From assembly GCA_903834465.1 (NCBI GenBank), contig CAILJB010000005.1, forward strand, positions 1 through 59,648: a DNA stretch of 59,648 nucleotides, given 5' to 3'. The notes under the pieces were generated by a model. The model did no database searches. It was given only the letters and a program-made list of their open reading frames with translations, and was not told the origin of the DNA. The translations under genes were made by a program, and so were the position numbers. Numbering within the stretch: position 1 is the stretch's first letter; each line of letters starts with the position of its first letter. The stretch comes from an uncultured Pseudomonadota bacterium. GTDB lineage: Bacteria > Pseudomonadota > Gammaproteobacteria > Methylococcales > Methylomonadaceae. Positions 27,292-36,508 of the stretch are shown in pieces.

Positions 27292-27308
27292 ATTTTAGGA
27301 GAGAAACA

Positions 27309-27791
27309 ATGAACTGGTTAAATGAATTTCGTAATGCTGTTCAATGGGGCAATCATCTAAAATCAGACCTTTTAAAATCGAAACATTTAGGTTATCTGTT
27401 GTCATTTGCAATGATAGTGACCGTATTAGTTGGTTTTATGCTTTTCCTCATTGACCCAAGTATTGATTCACCTTTTGACGGTATTTGGTCAGCGTGGGGA
27501 ACTATGACGCATGTCGGTTTTGGTGATGTTGTTCCCACTTCATTTTTGGGGCGATTATTAGCGGCAGCTCTTATTTTGGTTGGATTAGTTTTTTTCTCTT
27601 TATTCACAGCTTTAGTTTCAGTAACGCTAATTGGTCGAAACATAGACACGTTAGGAATCGGAATGCAACGCATTGAAAATGAAACAACCACTATAGAGAG
27701 TGCAGAAAGCGAAATTTTACGCGAATTGGCGCGTTTGCATGAGCGCATAAATGAATTGGAGAATACAGTTTTATCGCAACAACCAAAATAA
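27309..27791 (+). CDS. Two-helix potassium channel
   Basis: A 160-residue inner-membrane channel subunit: helix one about residues 27-45 (GYLLSFAMIVTVLVGFMLF), pore loop with selectivity filter THVGFGDVVP (about 67-76), helix two about 83-103 (AAALILVGLVFFSLFTALV), then a C-terminal coiled coil (IGMQRIENETTTIESAESE and after). The filter TxVGFGD is a potassium-type filter with Phe instead of Tyr. No RCK/TrkA-N domain is present, so gating is not by a standard nucleotide domain. GGAG precedes the ATG by 6 bases. Probably co-expressed with the upstream 122-residue protein under the KdpE-like site. Confidence 0.88.
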   Translation: MNWLNEFRNAVQWGNHLKSDLLKSKHLGYLLSFAMIVTVLVGFMLFLIDPSIDSPFDGIWSAWGTMTHVGFGDVVPTSFLGRLLAAALILVGLVFFSLFTALVSVTLIGRNIDTLGIGMQRIENETTTIESAESEILRELARLHERINELENTVLSQQPK

Positions 27792-27833
27792 CCCAGATGA
27801 TTTACAATCTGCAATTTTGTTCGGGAGTTTAAA

Positions 27834-28814
27834 TTGTCAAACAATGCCATGGTTATGAATTGTGTCGCCTATCAAAAAGGCATTCGATTAGGCGACATCA
27901 AACTTGACGACGTTAGCGAAGTCATCAAACAAGAAGATGCTTTCGTATGGCTCGGTTTGCTAAATCCCGATAGTGAGTTGTTAAAAAAAATTCAGGAAGA
28001 ATTTGATTTACACGAGTTAGCCATTGAAGACACGCTTTCCGCGCATCAGCGACCTAAATTAGAAGAATATGGCGATTCGCTATTTGTGGTGTTGCATTCG
28101 GCGGTTTTGACAGAAAATAGTGTGAGTTTTAGTGAAACACACATTTTTATCGGCAAACGTTTTCTCGTTTCTGTTAGACGCGGCACAACGCCCAGTTATC
28201 AAAAAGTGCGGAGTCGTTGTGAATTGATGCCGCATCAATTAGCAAAAGGTTCAAGTTTCGCGCTTTATGCCATCATGGATTATATCGTTGATAATTACGT
28301 TCCAGTTATTGATGGTTTACAAGAACGATTTGAACAAATCGAAACCGCTATTTTTCAATATCATCCCAGTCGCCATACGATGGAAGACCTATATGCCTTG
28401 AAACGGGAGTTGTTGCTACTTAAAAATGCGACCTTGCCACTGATTGATATTTCTAACGAACTGATGCGTTTTCACAAGGATATTATTCATCCTGATATTG
28501 GTGTTTATTTTCGTGATATTTCCGACCACTTAAAGCGCGTTGTGCAAGAAACCGATGCCATGCGAGAGATGCTTATTTCTGCAATGCAAGTCCATTTAAC
28601 GTTTGAAACGATTCGACAAAATGAAGTGGTAAAGCGTTTATCGGGTTGGGGCGCGATTTTGGCAATCCCAACATTGGTGTGCAGTTGGTACGGGATGAAT
28701 TTCAAACACATGCCAGAATTAGACGGCGAATACAGTTATCCGGTGGTAATTGGTTCAATATTTATGAGCTGTGTGTTGCTTTATATTCGATTAAGACGAG
28801 TGGGGTGGTTGTGA
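27834..28814 (+). CDS. corA: CorA-like magnesium/cobalt transporter
   Basis: A 326-residue CorA family channel. The signature YGMNFKHMPE is near residue 284, flanked by the first membrane helix (LSGWGAILAIPTLVCSWYG) and the second (VVIGSIFMSCVLLYIRL). The large N-terminal funnel domain is helical. The TTG at 27834 has GGGAG 7 bases upstream; ATG codons at 27849 and 27855 are alternatives without such a site. It follows the channel gene by 42 bp. CorA moves Mg, Co or Ni; family members with variant loops (ZntB) move Zn, but here the ordinary GMN is kept. Confidence 0.92.
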   Translation: MSNNAMVMNCVAYQKGIRLGDIKLDDVSEVIKQEDAFVWLGLLNPDSELLKKIQEEFDLHELAIEDTLSAHQRPKLEEYGDSLFVVLHSAVLTENSVSFSETHIFIGKRFLVSVRRGTTPSYQKVRSRCELMPHQLAKGSSFALYAIMDYIVDNYVPVIDGLQERFEQIETAIFQYHPSRHTMEDLYALKRELLLLKNATLPLIDISNELMRFHKDIIHPDIGVYFRDISDHLKRVVQETDAMREMLISAMQVHLTFETIRQNEVVKRLSGWGAILAIPTLVCSWYGMNFKHMPELDGEYSYPVVIGSIFMSCVLLYIRLRRVGWL

Positions 28815-28823
28815 TTTAAAAAC

Positions 28824-28846
28824 GCCAAAATCCTGTGGAATTTGGC
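28824..28846 (+). terminator. Probable corA terminator
   Basis: GCCAAAATCC (28824-28833) pairs with GGAATTTGGC (28837-28846) with one mismatch and a 3-base loop. A T-rich stretch begins only 11 bases later, so this may be weak. It separates corA from the convergent cyclase-like gene. Confidence 0.4.
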
Positions 28847-28861
28847 ATTGGATGTACTTTT

Positions 28862-29665
28862 TTAATAATGTCCGAAATCGGAAGCTGTTAATGGAACGGA
28901 ATCTTCACTTTTAAGCATGTTGATTAAAGGCGTGTATTTTTCTTTTACAATATTGTCCGCGACTTTATTTTTCATGTCCGATAGTAGTTCAATAATCGGA
29001 TTATCCTTTGCCAAAGAAAGCATAAATTTTGGGTTTAAAATTAAGTAACCATCGACATCTTTTCTTAAGATGCTAGCCACTTCTTCTAACCATATTGGAA
29101 ATTCTTGCCATTCCCTCGTTAGGCTTTCTTGCATGTCAAATAAATTTTTAAGTTCTTTATTCATGTCAGAAGATATTATTATTCTTGAGTTTTTTGCGAC
29201 TGTTGATTCAAGTTTATAAACATCAATAAATGTATTGCCTATTATCGAATCATCATCCCAATAAACATCACCAATACTAATAGCACCTCTTACAGTGTAT
29301 CCGTTAAGGATACAGGAAACCCAAATGGCTGAAACTAGATGAAGAAATAAACGAATCCTAATAATTTTCTGACAATCAGATAATATTCCATCGATGCTAA
29401 ATCGAATTACAAAGCTATCAGACATGGAAGTTACTTTTATTTGTTCATTTTTATTTGGAAAATTTTGACTTTTATCGCTGGCTAGAAATTCAAAATTTTT
29501 TGCTTTTTCCTTGATTGCTAAAATTTTCTTTAACGGATGGTCAGGGTCTGATTCAGGCTTTTCCCAGTTTTGCCTAATATCATCAGAGAATCCCAAAATA
29601 TCGATAAAACAAACTATTGCTTCTCCTCTAAATTTCTTTTTATCTTCATCTTTATTTTTTTTCAT
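28862..29665 (-). CDS. Class III nucleotidyl cyclase-like protein
   Basis: A 267-residue soluble protein with the outline of a class III cyclase catalytic domain. FIDILGFSDD carries the first metal-type Asp (Asp22), MSDSFVIRF the second (Asp83), and GYTVRGAISIGDVY (Arg126 region) followed by GNTFIDVYKLES matches the dimer and substrate end of the fold. No HAMP, GAF or membrane segment is attached. It is visibly more AT-rich than its neighbours and reads against them, between corA and kdpD, which suggests later arrival. Catalysis, the nucleotide and any effector are unproven; proteins with this FIDILGF pattern are mostly hypothetical. The space to kdpD is shared with a KdpE-like site. Confidence 0.65.
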   Translation of the reverse strand: MKKNKDEDKKKFRGEAIVCFIDILGFSDDIRQNWEKPESDPDHPLKKILAIKEKAKNFEFLASDKSQNFPNKNEQIKVTSMSDSFVIRFSIDGILSDCQKIIRIRLFLHLVSAIWVSCILNGYTVRGAISIGDVYWDDDSIIGNTFIDVYKLESTVAKNSRIIISSDMNKELKNLFDMQESLTREWQEFPIWLEEVASILRKDVDGYLILNPKFMLSLAKDNPIIELLSDMKNKVADNIVKEKYTPLINMLKSEDSVPLTASDFGHY

Positions 29666-29694
29666 AAATTAAAACCCTCAAAGTCCATAAAAAA

Positions 29695-29711
29695 TTTACA
29701 GCATTTTTACA
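29695..29711 (+). promoter_or_regulatory. KdpE-box-like site, kdpDE
   Basis: TTTACA-GCATT-TTTACA, 58 bp upstream of the kdpD ATG and 29 bp from the divergent cyclase-like gene's start. It is the best match of the three to the two-half-site pattern and suggests self-regulation of kdpDE. Confidence 0.7.
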
Positions 29712-29769
29712 TTAAATCGTCATAAACTTAACGCCAAATTTCAATATCGCCCATTAAAACGAGTTGGTT

Positions 29770-32496
29770 ATGACAGAAGAACGTCCAAATCCAGATAATT
29801 TACTTGCGCTAGTTGAACGCGAACAAACTCGCGCCAGTCGTGGACGTTTAAAAATCTTTTTTGGCGCAGCGGCAGGCGTTGGGAAAACCTATGCGATGTT
29901 ACTCGCAGCACGCGAAAAACGTAACGATAACATCGATGTCGTCGTGGGACTCGTTGAAACACACAGTCGAAAAGAAACCTCTGCATTATTAGACGGTTTG
30001 GAAGTTTTACCCCGAAAAAAAATCGAATACCGTGGCACGACGTTATCCGAATTTGATTTGGATGCCGCACTTAAACGCAAACCATCGGTTATTTTGGTTG
30101 ATGAATTAGCACATACCAACGCGCAAGGCTGCCGTCATCCCAAACGCTGGCAAGATATTGAAGAATTACTCGATGCTGGAATTGACGTTTACACCGCGCT
30201 GAATGTACAGCATCTGGAAAGTTTAAATGATGACATTGGGCAGATTTCTGGCATTCGGGTTTTTGAAACGGTGCCGGATACGGTATTTGAATCGGCTAAT
30301 GAGGTGGAATTAGTTGATTTGCCGCCCGATGAACTCCTCACACGCCTTAAAGATGGCAAAGTCTATGTGCCAGAACAAGCCAAAGAAGCCGCGAATAATT
30401 TTTTCCGAAAAGGAAATTTAATTGCGTTGCGAGAATTAGCGTTGCGACATACGGCGAATCGCGTCGATGCTCAAATGCTCGATTATCGTGAAAATAATTT
30501 TATTCGAGAAGTTTGGCAAGTTAATGAGCGTATTTTAGTTTGTATTGGCGCAAACACGTTGGGCGAACGATTAGTGCGTGCTGGCAAACGTTTGGCGAAC
30601 AGTTTAAAAGCGGATTGGATTGTTTTATATGTCGAAACGCCTGAATTACAACGGCTGCCTGCCGAAAGACGCGACAGTATTTTGCGGATTTTGCGTCTAG
30701 CAGAACAATTAGGCGCGGAAACGGTCACTTTGAGCGCACCTGAAATGAGCGGTGCAATTATTCGATTTTCCAATGAGCGCAACATCACAAAAATTGTGAT
30801 GGGAAAACCGACTCGACGCGGTTGGAAACGTTTAATTTTGGGTTCGTTGGTCGATGAACTCATTAGCGATGCACACAACATCAATATTTATTTATTAGGC
30901 AGTAAAAAGTCAGACGGCAGTGATAAACTCGACGACGCGCTTAACCGCAAAACAGCAATACCTAAATTGGCTCCGCAAAAGAAAACCATGACCGGTTACG
31001 TTATGGCAGCTCTTGTTACCATTGCCAGTACGTTAGTAGCGTATTCGTTATTTGGTAAATTCGAGCTTGCCAACTTGATTATGATTTTCTTGTTGGGAGT
31101 TGTATTTATTGCCACCCGTTTTGGTCGGAATCCATCCATTTTTGCATCAATTTTAGGCGTAGCGATATTTGATTTTCTATTTGTTCCACCGTATTACACG
31201 TTTTCGGTGGCAGATGGTCAATATTTAATCACGCTTTTAGCGATGTTAATTGTTGCAATACTCATCAGTGGTTTAATGGCTAACGTTCGCTCACAAGCCA
31301 AAGTTGCAGGGCATCGTGAACGGCGTGCGATTGTTTTATATTCAATGAGTAAAGAATTAGCCGCTAGTCAGAGTGAAGAAGAAATTGTTCGCACAGCCAT
31401 TCGGCATCTTTATTCAGAATTTAGCAGTCAAAATGTGATTCTTTTTCCTGATATAAATGGGCGAATTATGTATCCGACAGATTTTGCGATGCAAGAATCC
31501 TTACATGCTGCAGATTTGAGCGTTGCACAATGGGTGATGGATCACAATGAAATTGCAGGGCAAGGCACCAATACGTTACCTGGCGCACAAGCCGTTTATT
31601 TTCCACTGAGCAGTAAAGAAGCGGTATTAGGTGTTTTAGTTTTATTGCCGGTGAATTTACGGCGAATATTTTTGCCTGAACAACGAAAATTACTCGACAC
31701 ATTTTTAGGACAAATCGCCCAAGCCATTACGCGCGTGAGATTGACTGAACAAGCTCGTAAAACACAAGTCGAAATTGAAGCTGAACGGTTGCGTAATTCA
31801 TTATTGAGTTCGATTTCACACGATTTAAGAACGCCATTAGCTACAATTGTTGGTTCCGCCAGCACGTTAGTTGAAGAAGATGGCACACTTACCGAAGTTG
31901 AAAAACATGATTTAAGCTGTGCGATTTATGACGAAGCGCGACGGATGTCGAGTTTAATCAATAATATTTTGGACATGGCGCGACTTGATGCCGGTGCAAT
32001 TCAGTTGAATAAAGAGTGGTATCCGCTTGAGGAAATTATTGGCGTGGTGCTAAATCGTCTGCAAAAACAGCTTGAAAACCGTCAAGTAACAGTGAAATTA
32101 CCGGCGGGGATTCCGATGATTTTTGTCGATACGGTCATGATTGAACAAGTGTTAATGAATTTGTTGGAAAATGCGTTGCGCTATACGCCCGAAAAAAGCG
32201 CGATTCATATTTCAGCGACTGCACAACCCGCTGCAATGAAAATTTCTGTTGCGGATGAAGGTATTGGCATTCCGAAAGGCAGTGAATATAAATTATTTGA
32301 AAAATTCTATCGCGTGAAAAATGAAGCAGCCCAAAGTGGCGTAGGATTAGGATTAGCTATTTGCCGTGCCATTATTGAGGCGCATAATGGCAGCATCAGT
32401 GCGAAAAATTTAGCGACAGGTGGTGCAGTGTTTTCATTTGTCATCCCATTAGAGCATAATCCACCTGTCATGGAGGAACAAGAAGATGACTACTAG
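29770..32496 (+). CDS. kdpD: Sensor histidine kinase KdpD
   Basis: The 908-residue membrane sensor that phosphorylates KdpE at low potassium or high osmolarity. Domain order: KdpD ATP-binding domain with Walker A GAAAGVGKT (residues 32-40) and ILVDELAHTN, a universal-stress domain (about 245-375), four membrane helices of the DUF4118 type (about 395-505), GAF (about 520-660), HisKA with the His in SSISHDLRTPLA (near 684), and an ATPase domain ending in VGLGLAICRAI. E. coli KdpD is 894 residues. The ATG at 29770 is preferred to a TTG two codons upstream. kdpE overlaps its last 11 bp. Confidence 0.97.
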   Translation: MTEERPNPDNLLALVEREQTRASRGRLKIFFGAAAGVGKTYAMLLAAREKRNDNIDVVVGLVETHSRKETSALLDGLEVLPRKKIEYRGTTLSEFDLDAALKRKPSVILVDELAHTNAQGCRHPKRWQDIEELLDAGIDVYTALNVQHLESLNDDIGQISGIRVFETVPDTVFESANEVELVDLPPDELLTRLKDGKVYVPEQAKEAANNFFRKGNLIALRELALRHTANRVDAQMLDYRENNFIREVWQVNERILVCIGANTLGERLVRAGKRLANSLKADWIVLYVETPELQRLPAERRDSILRILRLAEQLGAETVTLSAPEMSGAIIRFSNERNITKIVMGKPTRRGWKRLILGSLVDELISDAHNINIYLLGSKKSDGSDKLDDALNRKTAIPKLAPQKKTMTGYVMAALVTIASTLVAYSLFGKFELANLIMIFLLGVVFIATRFGRNPSIFASILGVAIFDFLFVPPYYTFSVADGQYLITLLAMLIVAILISGLMANVRSQAKVAGHRERRAIVLYSMSKELAASQSEEEIVRTAIRHLYSEFSSQNVILFPDINGRIMYPTDFAMQESLHAADLSVAQWVMDHNEIAGQGTNTLPGAQAVYFPLSSKEAVLGVLVLLPVNLRRIFLPEQRKLLDTFLGQIAQAITRVRLTEQARKTQVEIEAERLRNSLLSSISHDLRTPLATIVGSASTLVEEDGTLTEVEKHDLSCAIYDEARRMSSLINNILDMARLDAGAIQLNKEWYPLEEIIGVVLNRLQKQLENRQVTVKLPAGIPMIFVDTVMIEQVLMNLLENALRYTPEKSAIHISATAQPAAMKISVADEGIGIPKGSEYKLFEKFYRVKNEAAQSGVGLGLAICRAIIEAHNGSISAKNLATGGAVFSFVIPLEHNPPVMEEQEDDY

Positions 32497-33184
32497 TCCC
32501 AATTCTGTCATTGTTGTTATTGAAGATGATCCTGCAATACGTCAGTTTTTGCGAACAGGACTCGGGACACACGGCTTTAAAATATTCGAAGCAGAGAATG
32601 GACAACGTGGCATTATTGAAGCGGGAATTCGCAAACCGGATTTCATTATTTTGGATTTGGGATTGCCTGACATGGATGGCGTTGACGTGATTAAAAAAAT
32701 ACGCGAATGGTCAGCTATACCCATTATCGTTTTATCCGCGCGAAGCAATGAACAACATAAAATTGGTGCGTTAGATGCGGGTGCAGATGATTATCTAACA
32801 AAACCTTTTGGTTTAGGTGAATTACTCGCCCGCATTCGTGTTGCGATGCGTCATTCATTTCATAACCCTTCACAATCCCAAAATAATATTTTTGTGTCAG
32901 GGGCGTTAAAAGTGGATTTGTTAAAACGACAGGTTTTTACTAACGAACAAGAGGTGCATCTTACGCCGATTCAATATCGATTATTATCGGTTTTGGTCAA
33001 AAATGCCGGCAAAGTGTTGACGCATCAATATCTTCTGAAAGAAATATGGGGACCATCGCATAAAGATAATTCGCATTATTTACGCATCTACATGAGCCAA
33101 CTTCGCCAGAAATTGGAGATTGAACCTACGCAACCCCAATATTTACTTACTGAGTCCGGTATTGGTTATCGACTCAAGTTTTAA
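32486..33184 (+). CDS. kdpE: Response regulator KdpE
   Basis: A 232-residue OmpR-type regulator. The receiver has the acidic pair near the start (VIEDD, residues 11-15), phospho-acceptor Asp57 in FIILDLGLPDMDG and the conserved Lys near 106 (YLTKPFG). The C-terminal winged helix includes VHLTPIQYRLLSVLVKNAGK and HYLRIYMSQLRQKLE. GGAGG lies upstream of the ATG, and the start overlaps kdpD, so the two are translationally coupled. Its probable targets in this window are the three TTTACA-N5-TTTACA sites. Confidence 0.97.
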   Translation: MTTSPNSVIVVIEDDPAIRQFLRTGLGTHGFKIFEAENGQRGIIEAGIRKPDFIILDLGLPDMDGVDVIKKIREWSAIPIIVLSARSNEQHKIGALDAGADDYLTKPFGLGELLARIRVAMRHSFHNPSQSQNNIFVSGALKVDLLKRQVFTNEQEVHLTPIQYRLLSVLVKNAGKVLTHQYLLKEIWGPSHKDNSHYLRIYMSQLRQKLEIEPTQPQYLLTESGIGYRLKF

Positions 33185-33380
33185 TCCCCTGCCAAGAATC
33201 TTTATCTCAAACAAAGGCGAACGTATTTTCGCTTACGTTATTTGTATTCCCTTTTAAATCTGTCATTATCTCGAATAGAGGTTATTGATACGATGGTTTG
33301 TCATATTTTATCGTTACAATCAAACACAACATAACACCTAAAATAAAAAATGAATACGCCATATTTTTAAAAAATTATGG

Positions 33381-33398
33381 TGATGAAATGATTCATCA
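33381..33398. other. Short palindrome in kdpE-DUF2721 spacer
   Basis: TGATGAA (33381-33387) and TTCATCA (33392-33398) form a perfect 7-bp inverted repeat with a 4-base centre, 67 bp before the DUF2721 gene. It could be an operator. The rest of the 281-bp spacer (33185-33465) shows no gene and no clear terminator. Confidence 0.25.
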
Positions 33399-33465
33399 TA
33401 AACGCGATTCAAAATATTAAAATCCACCTTTTCAAACTATTCCAAACTAAACACTAAACCAACTT

Positions 33466-33861
33466 ATGATTGACATCGCAATTACCACACCCGCTTTACT
33501 TTTCCCCGCAATTACAATTTTATTCTTAGCTTATTCAAATCGGTTTTTAACCATTGCAACGCGCATTCGTGAAAAACATGAGGTGTTCAACAAAACTCAT
33601 AGTCCTATTGCACATAAACAGATTATTAGCTTTCGTCGCCGTATTCGATTTATTTTGGCAATGGAATTGTTCGGCGTGTTGGGAATTATCAGTTGTACTG
33701 TGACGATGGGACTAATCTTTTTCGGCTTACAATCACAAGGAAATTCCGTTTTTGCCGTCAGTATCGGATTTATTATTCTGTCATTGCTAGCGTCAATATG
33801 CGAATTATTACTTTCCACCAAGGCGTTAAATATTGAACTTGAAGATATGGCGGGAAATTAA
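33466..33861 (+). CDS. DUF2721 membrane protein
   Basis: A 131-residue inner-membrane protein with three hydrophobic segments (residues about 8-28, 62-85, 92-115). The opening PALLFPAITILFLAYSNRFL followed by an I-R-rich stretch is typical of DUF2721. The function of the family is unknown to me. No good ribosome site precedes the ATG, but the frame and the membrane pattern are clear. It stands alone between kdpE and gap. Confidence 0.8.
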   Translation: MIDIAITTPALLFPAITILFLAYSNRFLTIATRIREKHEVFNKTHSPIAHKQIISFRRRIRFILAMELFGVLGIISCTVTMGLIFFGLQSQGNSVFAVSIGFIILSLLASICELLLSTKALNIELEDMAGN

Positions 33862-33969
33862 CCATTTTTTTTGTGATACGCTTTTGCAGCTGATTTTGTT
33901 ATAGTTGCGACTGTCTAAATGAGCTGTTTTTTTTAACAATTATTTTATATTCTTTTTGGAGACTTTTTT

Positions 33970-34983
33970 ATGGCACAAAAAATTGCAATTAACGGTTATG
34001 GTCGAATTGGACGTAATATCGTACGAGCTGTGTATGAAACCAATCGTACCAGCGAATTTAAAATTGTAGCAATTAACGATTTGGGCGATGCGAACACAAA
34101 TGCCCATTTAACAAAATATGATACCGTTCACGGTAAATTCCCTTTTGATGTTAGTGTGGATGGTGATTACATCATCATTAACGGCGACCGTATTCGTGTT
34201 TTAGCCGAGCGTGATCCATCAAAATTACCGTGGAAAGAATTAGACATTGAAGTAGTGCATGAATGTACTGGCTTATTTGTCAGCAAAGCAAAAGCACAAG
34301 CTCATATTGATGCCGGTGCGAAAAAAGTTATTATTTCTGCACCAGGTGGCACTGATGTTGATGCAACCATTGTTTATGGCGTAAATCAAAACATTTTGAA
34401 AGCGAGCGATACCGTTATTTCAAACGCTTCTTGCACCACAAATTGTTTAGCTCCGTTAGTCAAACCATTGATTGATACCATCGGCATTGAGCATGGTTTG
34501 ATGACAACGATTCACTCTTACACAAACGACCAAGTTTTAACGGACGTATTCCATAAAGATTTGCGTCGCGCACGTTCTGCAACACAATCCATGATTCCCA
34601 CGAAAACAGGGGCGGCATCAGCGGTGGGTTTAGTGATTCCCTCAATGTCTGGAAAATTAGATGGTTTTGCAATGCGCGTGCCTACAATTAACGTTTCTGT
34701 CGTGGATTTATGTTTCCAAGCTTCACGCGATACCACAAAAGAAGAAATCAATAGTATTTTAAAAACCGCTTCAGAAGGCGAATTGAAAGGTATTTTAGCG
34801 TATAACGATGAGCCATTAGTTTCTCATGATTTTAATCACAATCCCGCATCGTCTATTTTTGAATCCTCATTGACGAAAGTGACAGGTGGTAATTTTGTGA
34901 AAGTTCTTTCGTGGTATGACAACGAATGGGGCTTTTCAAACCGAATGCTCGATACATCTTTAGCGTTAATGAACGCAAAATAA
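33970..34983 (+). CDS. gap: Glyceraldehyde-3-phosphate dehydrogenase
   Basis: A 337-residue cytoplasmic glycolytic enzyme that forms 1,3-bisphosphoglycerate from glyceraldehyde 3-phosphate. The N-terminal [10 protein letters not shown] binds NAD, the catalytic Cys is in [12 protein letters not shown] (near residue 154), and the catalytic His is in [10 protein letters not shown]. Retention of HSYTNDQ and PTKTGAA separates it from erythrose-4-phosphate dehydrogenase, its nearest relative. GGAG lies 9 bases before the ATG. The pyruvate kinase gene follows after 27 bp, forming a lower-glycolysis pair. Confidence 0.95.
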   Translation: MAQKIAINGYGRIGRNIVRAVYETNRTSEFKIVAINDLGDANTNAHLTKYDTVHGKFPFDVSVDGDYIIINGDRIRVLAERDPSKLPWKELDIEVVHECTGLFVSKAKAQAHIDAGAKKVIISAPGGTDVDATIVYGVNQNILKASDTVISNASCTTNCLAPLVKPLIDTIGIEHGLMTTIHSYTNDQVLTDVFHKDLRRARSATQSMIPTKTGAASAVGLVIPSMSGKLDGFAMRVPTINVSVVDLCFQASRDTTKEEINSILKTASEGELKGILAYNDEPLVSHDFNHNPASSIFESSLTKVTGGNFVKVLSWYDNEWGFSNRMLDTSLALMNAK

Positions 34984-35010
34984 ATCAAAATAACTAACAG
35001 GTGTCACACA

Positions 35011-36456
35011 ATGAGACGCACTAAAATTTTAGCCACATTAGGCCCCGCAACGGCTAAAGAAGGCGTATTAGAAGCATTATTTGAAGCTGGCGTGGATGTG
35101 GTTCGGTTAAATTTTTCGCATGGTTCAGCGCAAGATCATATCGAAACGGCTAATCGTGTTCGCGCCCTTAGCAAAAAAACTGGACGATTGGTTGGTATTT
35201 TGGGCGATTTACAAGGACCTAAAATTCGAATTGCCCGTTTCAAAAATGGCAAAGTTTTTTTGAATGAAGGACAAAAATTCGCGCTTGATCTCAATTTAGG
35301 CGCAGACGATGGCGATCATGAACAAGTTGGTTTTATTTACGAACCCTTGGCAAACGAAGTGAAAATCGGCAGCCGTCTATTATTGGATGATGGGCGCATC
35401 GTGTTAGATGTTTTAAACGTCGATAATGGGCGCGTCAATTGTCAAGTAGTTGTTGGTGGGGATTTGTCAAATAACAAAGGGATTAACTTGTTAGGCGGTG
35501 GATTATCTGCGGCGGCATTGACCGAAAAAGATAAAGAAGATATTAAAACCATCGCCCAAATTGATTGCGATTATGTTGCTGTTTCGTTTCCACGTTGCGC
35601 GGAAGATTTGCACGAAGCTCGTCGTTTATTAGCCGCTGAGGGTTGTTATGCGGGTATTGTCGCAAAAGTTGAACGTGCCGAAGCCGTGGCAACAGAAGAG
35701 GTCATGGATGAAATTATCTTAGCGTCCGATGTTGTGATGGTGGCGCGTGGTGATTTAGGTGTGGAAATCGGTGATGCGAATTTACCTGCGATGCAAAAAA
35801 GACTGATTAAACGCGCTCGATCGCTTGATCGTATCGTTATTACAGCGACGCAAATGATGGAATCGATGATTGAAAATGCCATTCCAACTCGCGCCGAAGT
35901 GTTTGACGTAGCGAATGCGGTTTATGATGGCACCGATGCAATTATGTTGTCTGCTGAAACGGCATCCGGTAAACATCCTGTTAAAGCGGTTGAAGCGATG
36001 CACCGTATTTGTATGGAAGCAGAAAAACAAGACGTTGTAAAAGTATCGCATCATCGCGTAGATAGAGAATTTCAACGGGTCGAAGAAGCCATTGCAATGT
36101 CCGCTATGTATATGGCTAATCACACAAAAATGCGGGGAATTGCGACATTGACAGAATCAGGGACAACCCCACTGTTAATGTCACGAATCAGTTCAGCGAT
36201 TCCCATTTTTGCGTTAAGCAGTCAGGAAAAAACACTTGGTAAAACAACGTTATACCGTGGCGTAACGCCCATCTATTTTTCGCATGAAGCCCAAACGCAC
36301 GTTGAAGTGAACCGTGATATTATCGCGCAATTAAGACATTATGGTTTTGCCCAAGATGGCGATCAATTTATCATTACCAAAGGTGATTTAATTGGCACAA
36401 AAGGTGGCACAAATGATTTGAAAGTTGTTACGGTCGGACACGTTCTAACACCTTAG
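35011..36456 (+). CDS. pyk: Pyruvate kinase
   Basis: The 481-residue enzyme that makes pyruvate and ATP from phosphoenolpyruvate and [15 protein letters not shown] opens the barrel, VVRLNFSHG holds the phosphate-binding Arg and Asn, [13 protein letters not shown] follows, and the metal and catalytic region is [12 protein letters not shown] then [13 protein letters not shown] and [11 protein letters not shown]. Full length for the family, including the C-terminal regulatory domain. Probably in one transcript with gap. The Hpt-receiver gene begins 52 bp downstream. Confidence 0.97.
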   Translation: MRRTKILATLGPATAKEGVLEALFEAGVDVVRLNFSHGSAQDHIETANRVRALSKKTGRLVGILGDLQGPKIRIARFKNGKVFLNEGQKFALDLNLGADDGDHEQVGFIYEPLANEVKIGSRLLLDDGRIVLDVLNVDNGRVNCQVVVGGDLSNNKGINLLGGGLSAAALTEKDKEDIKTIAQIDCDYVAVSFPRCAEDLHEARRLLAAEGCYAGIVAKVERAEAVATEEVMDEIILASDVVMVARGDLGVEIGDANLPAMQKRLIKRARSLDRIVITATQMMESMIENAIPTRAEVFDVANAVYDGTDAIMLSAETASGKHPVKAVEAMHRICMEAEKQDVVKVSHHRVDREFQRVEEAIAMSAMYMANHTKMRGIATLTESGTTPLLMSRISSAIPIFALSSQEKTLGKTTLYRGVTPIYFSHEAQTHVEVNRDIIAQLRHYGFAQDGDQFIITKGDLIGTKGGTNDLKVVTVGHVLTP

Positions 36457-36508
36457 TGACGAGACGATGACCTGTTAATTTAAAAATAAAAACAAAGGAG
36501 AGATGTTG

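Noticed and set aside
27392-27850. Minus-strand frame of 152 codons opposite the potassium channel
   Set aside because: The plus strand holds the selectivity filter and helices; the antisense frame has no start signal.
26170-29665. Complete Pycsar defence pair (cyclase plus membrane effector)
   Set aside because: The cyclase-like gene and the nearest two-helix protein are 2 kb apart on opposite strands with unrelated genes between; no adjacent effector is found.
30483-30884. Minus-strand 133-codon frame inside kdpD
   Set aside because: It is fully inside kdpD, with no signal for translation.
33970-34983. Erythrose-4-phosphate dehydrogenase (epd)
   Set aside because: HSYTNDQ and PTKTGAA favour glyceraldehyde-3-phosphate dehydrogenase, and pyk follows.
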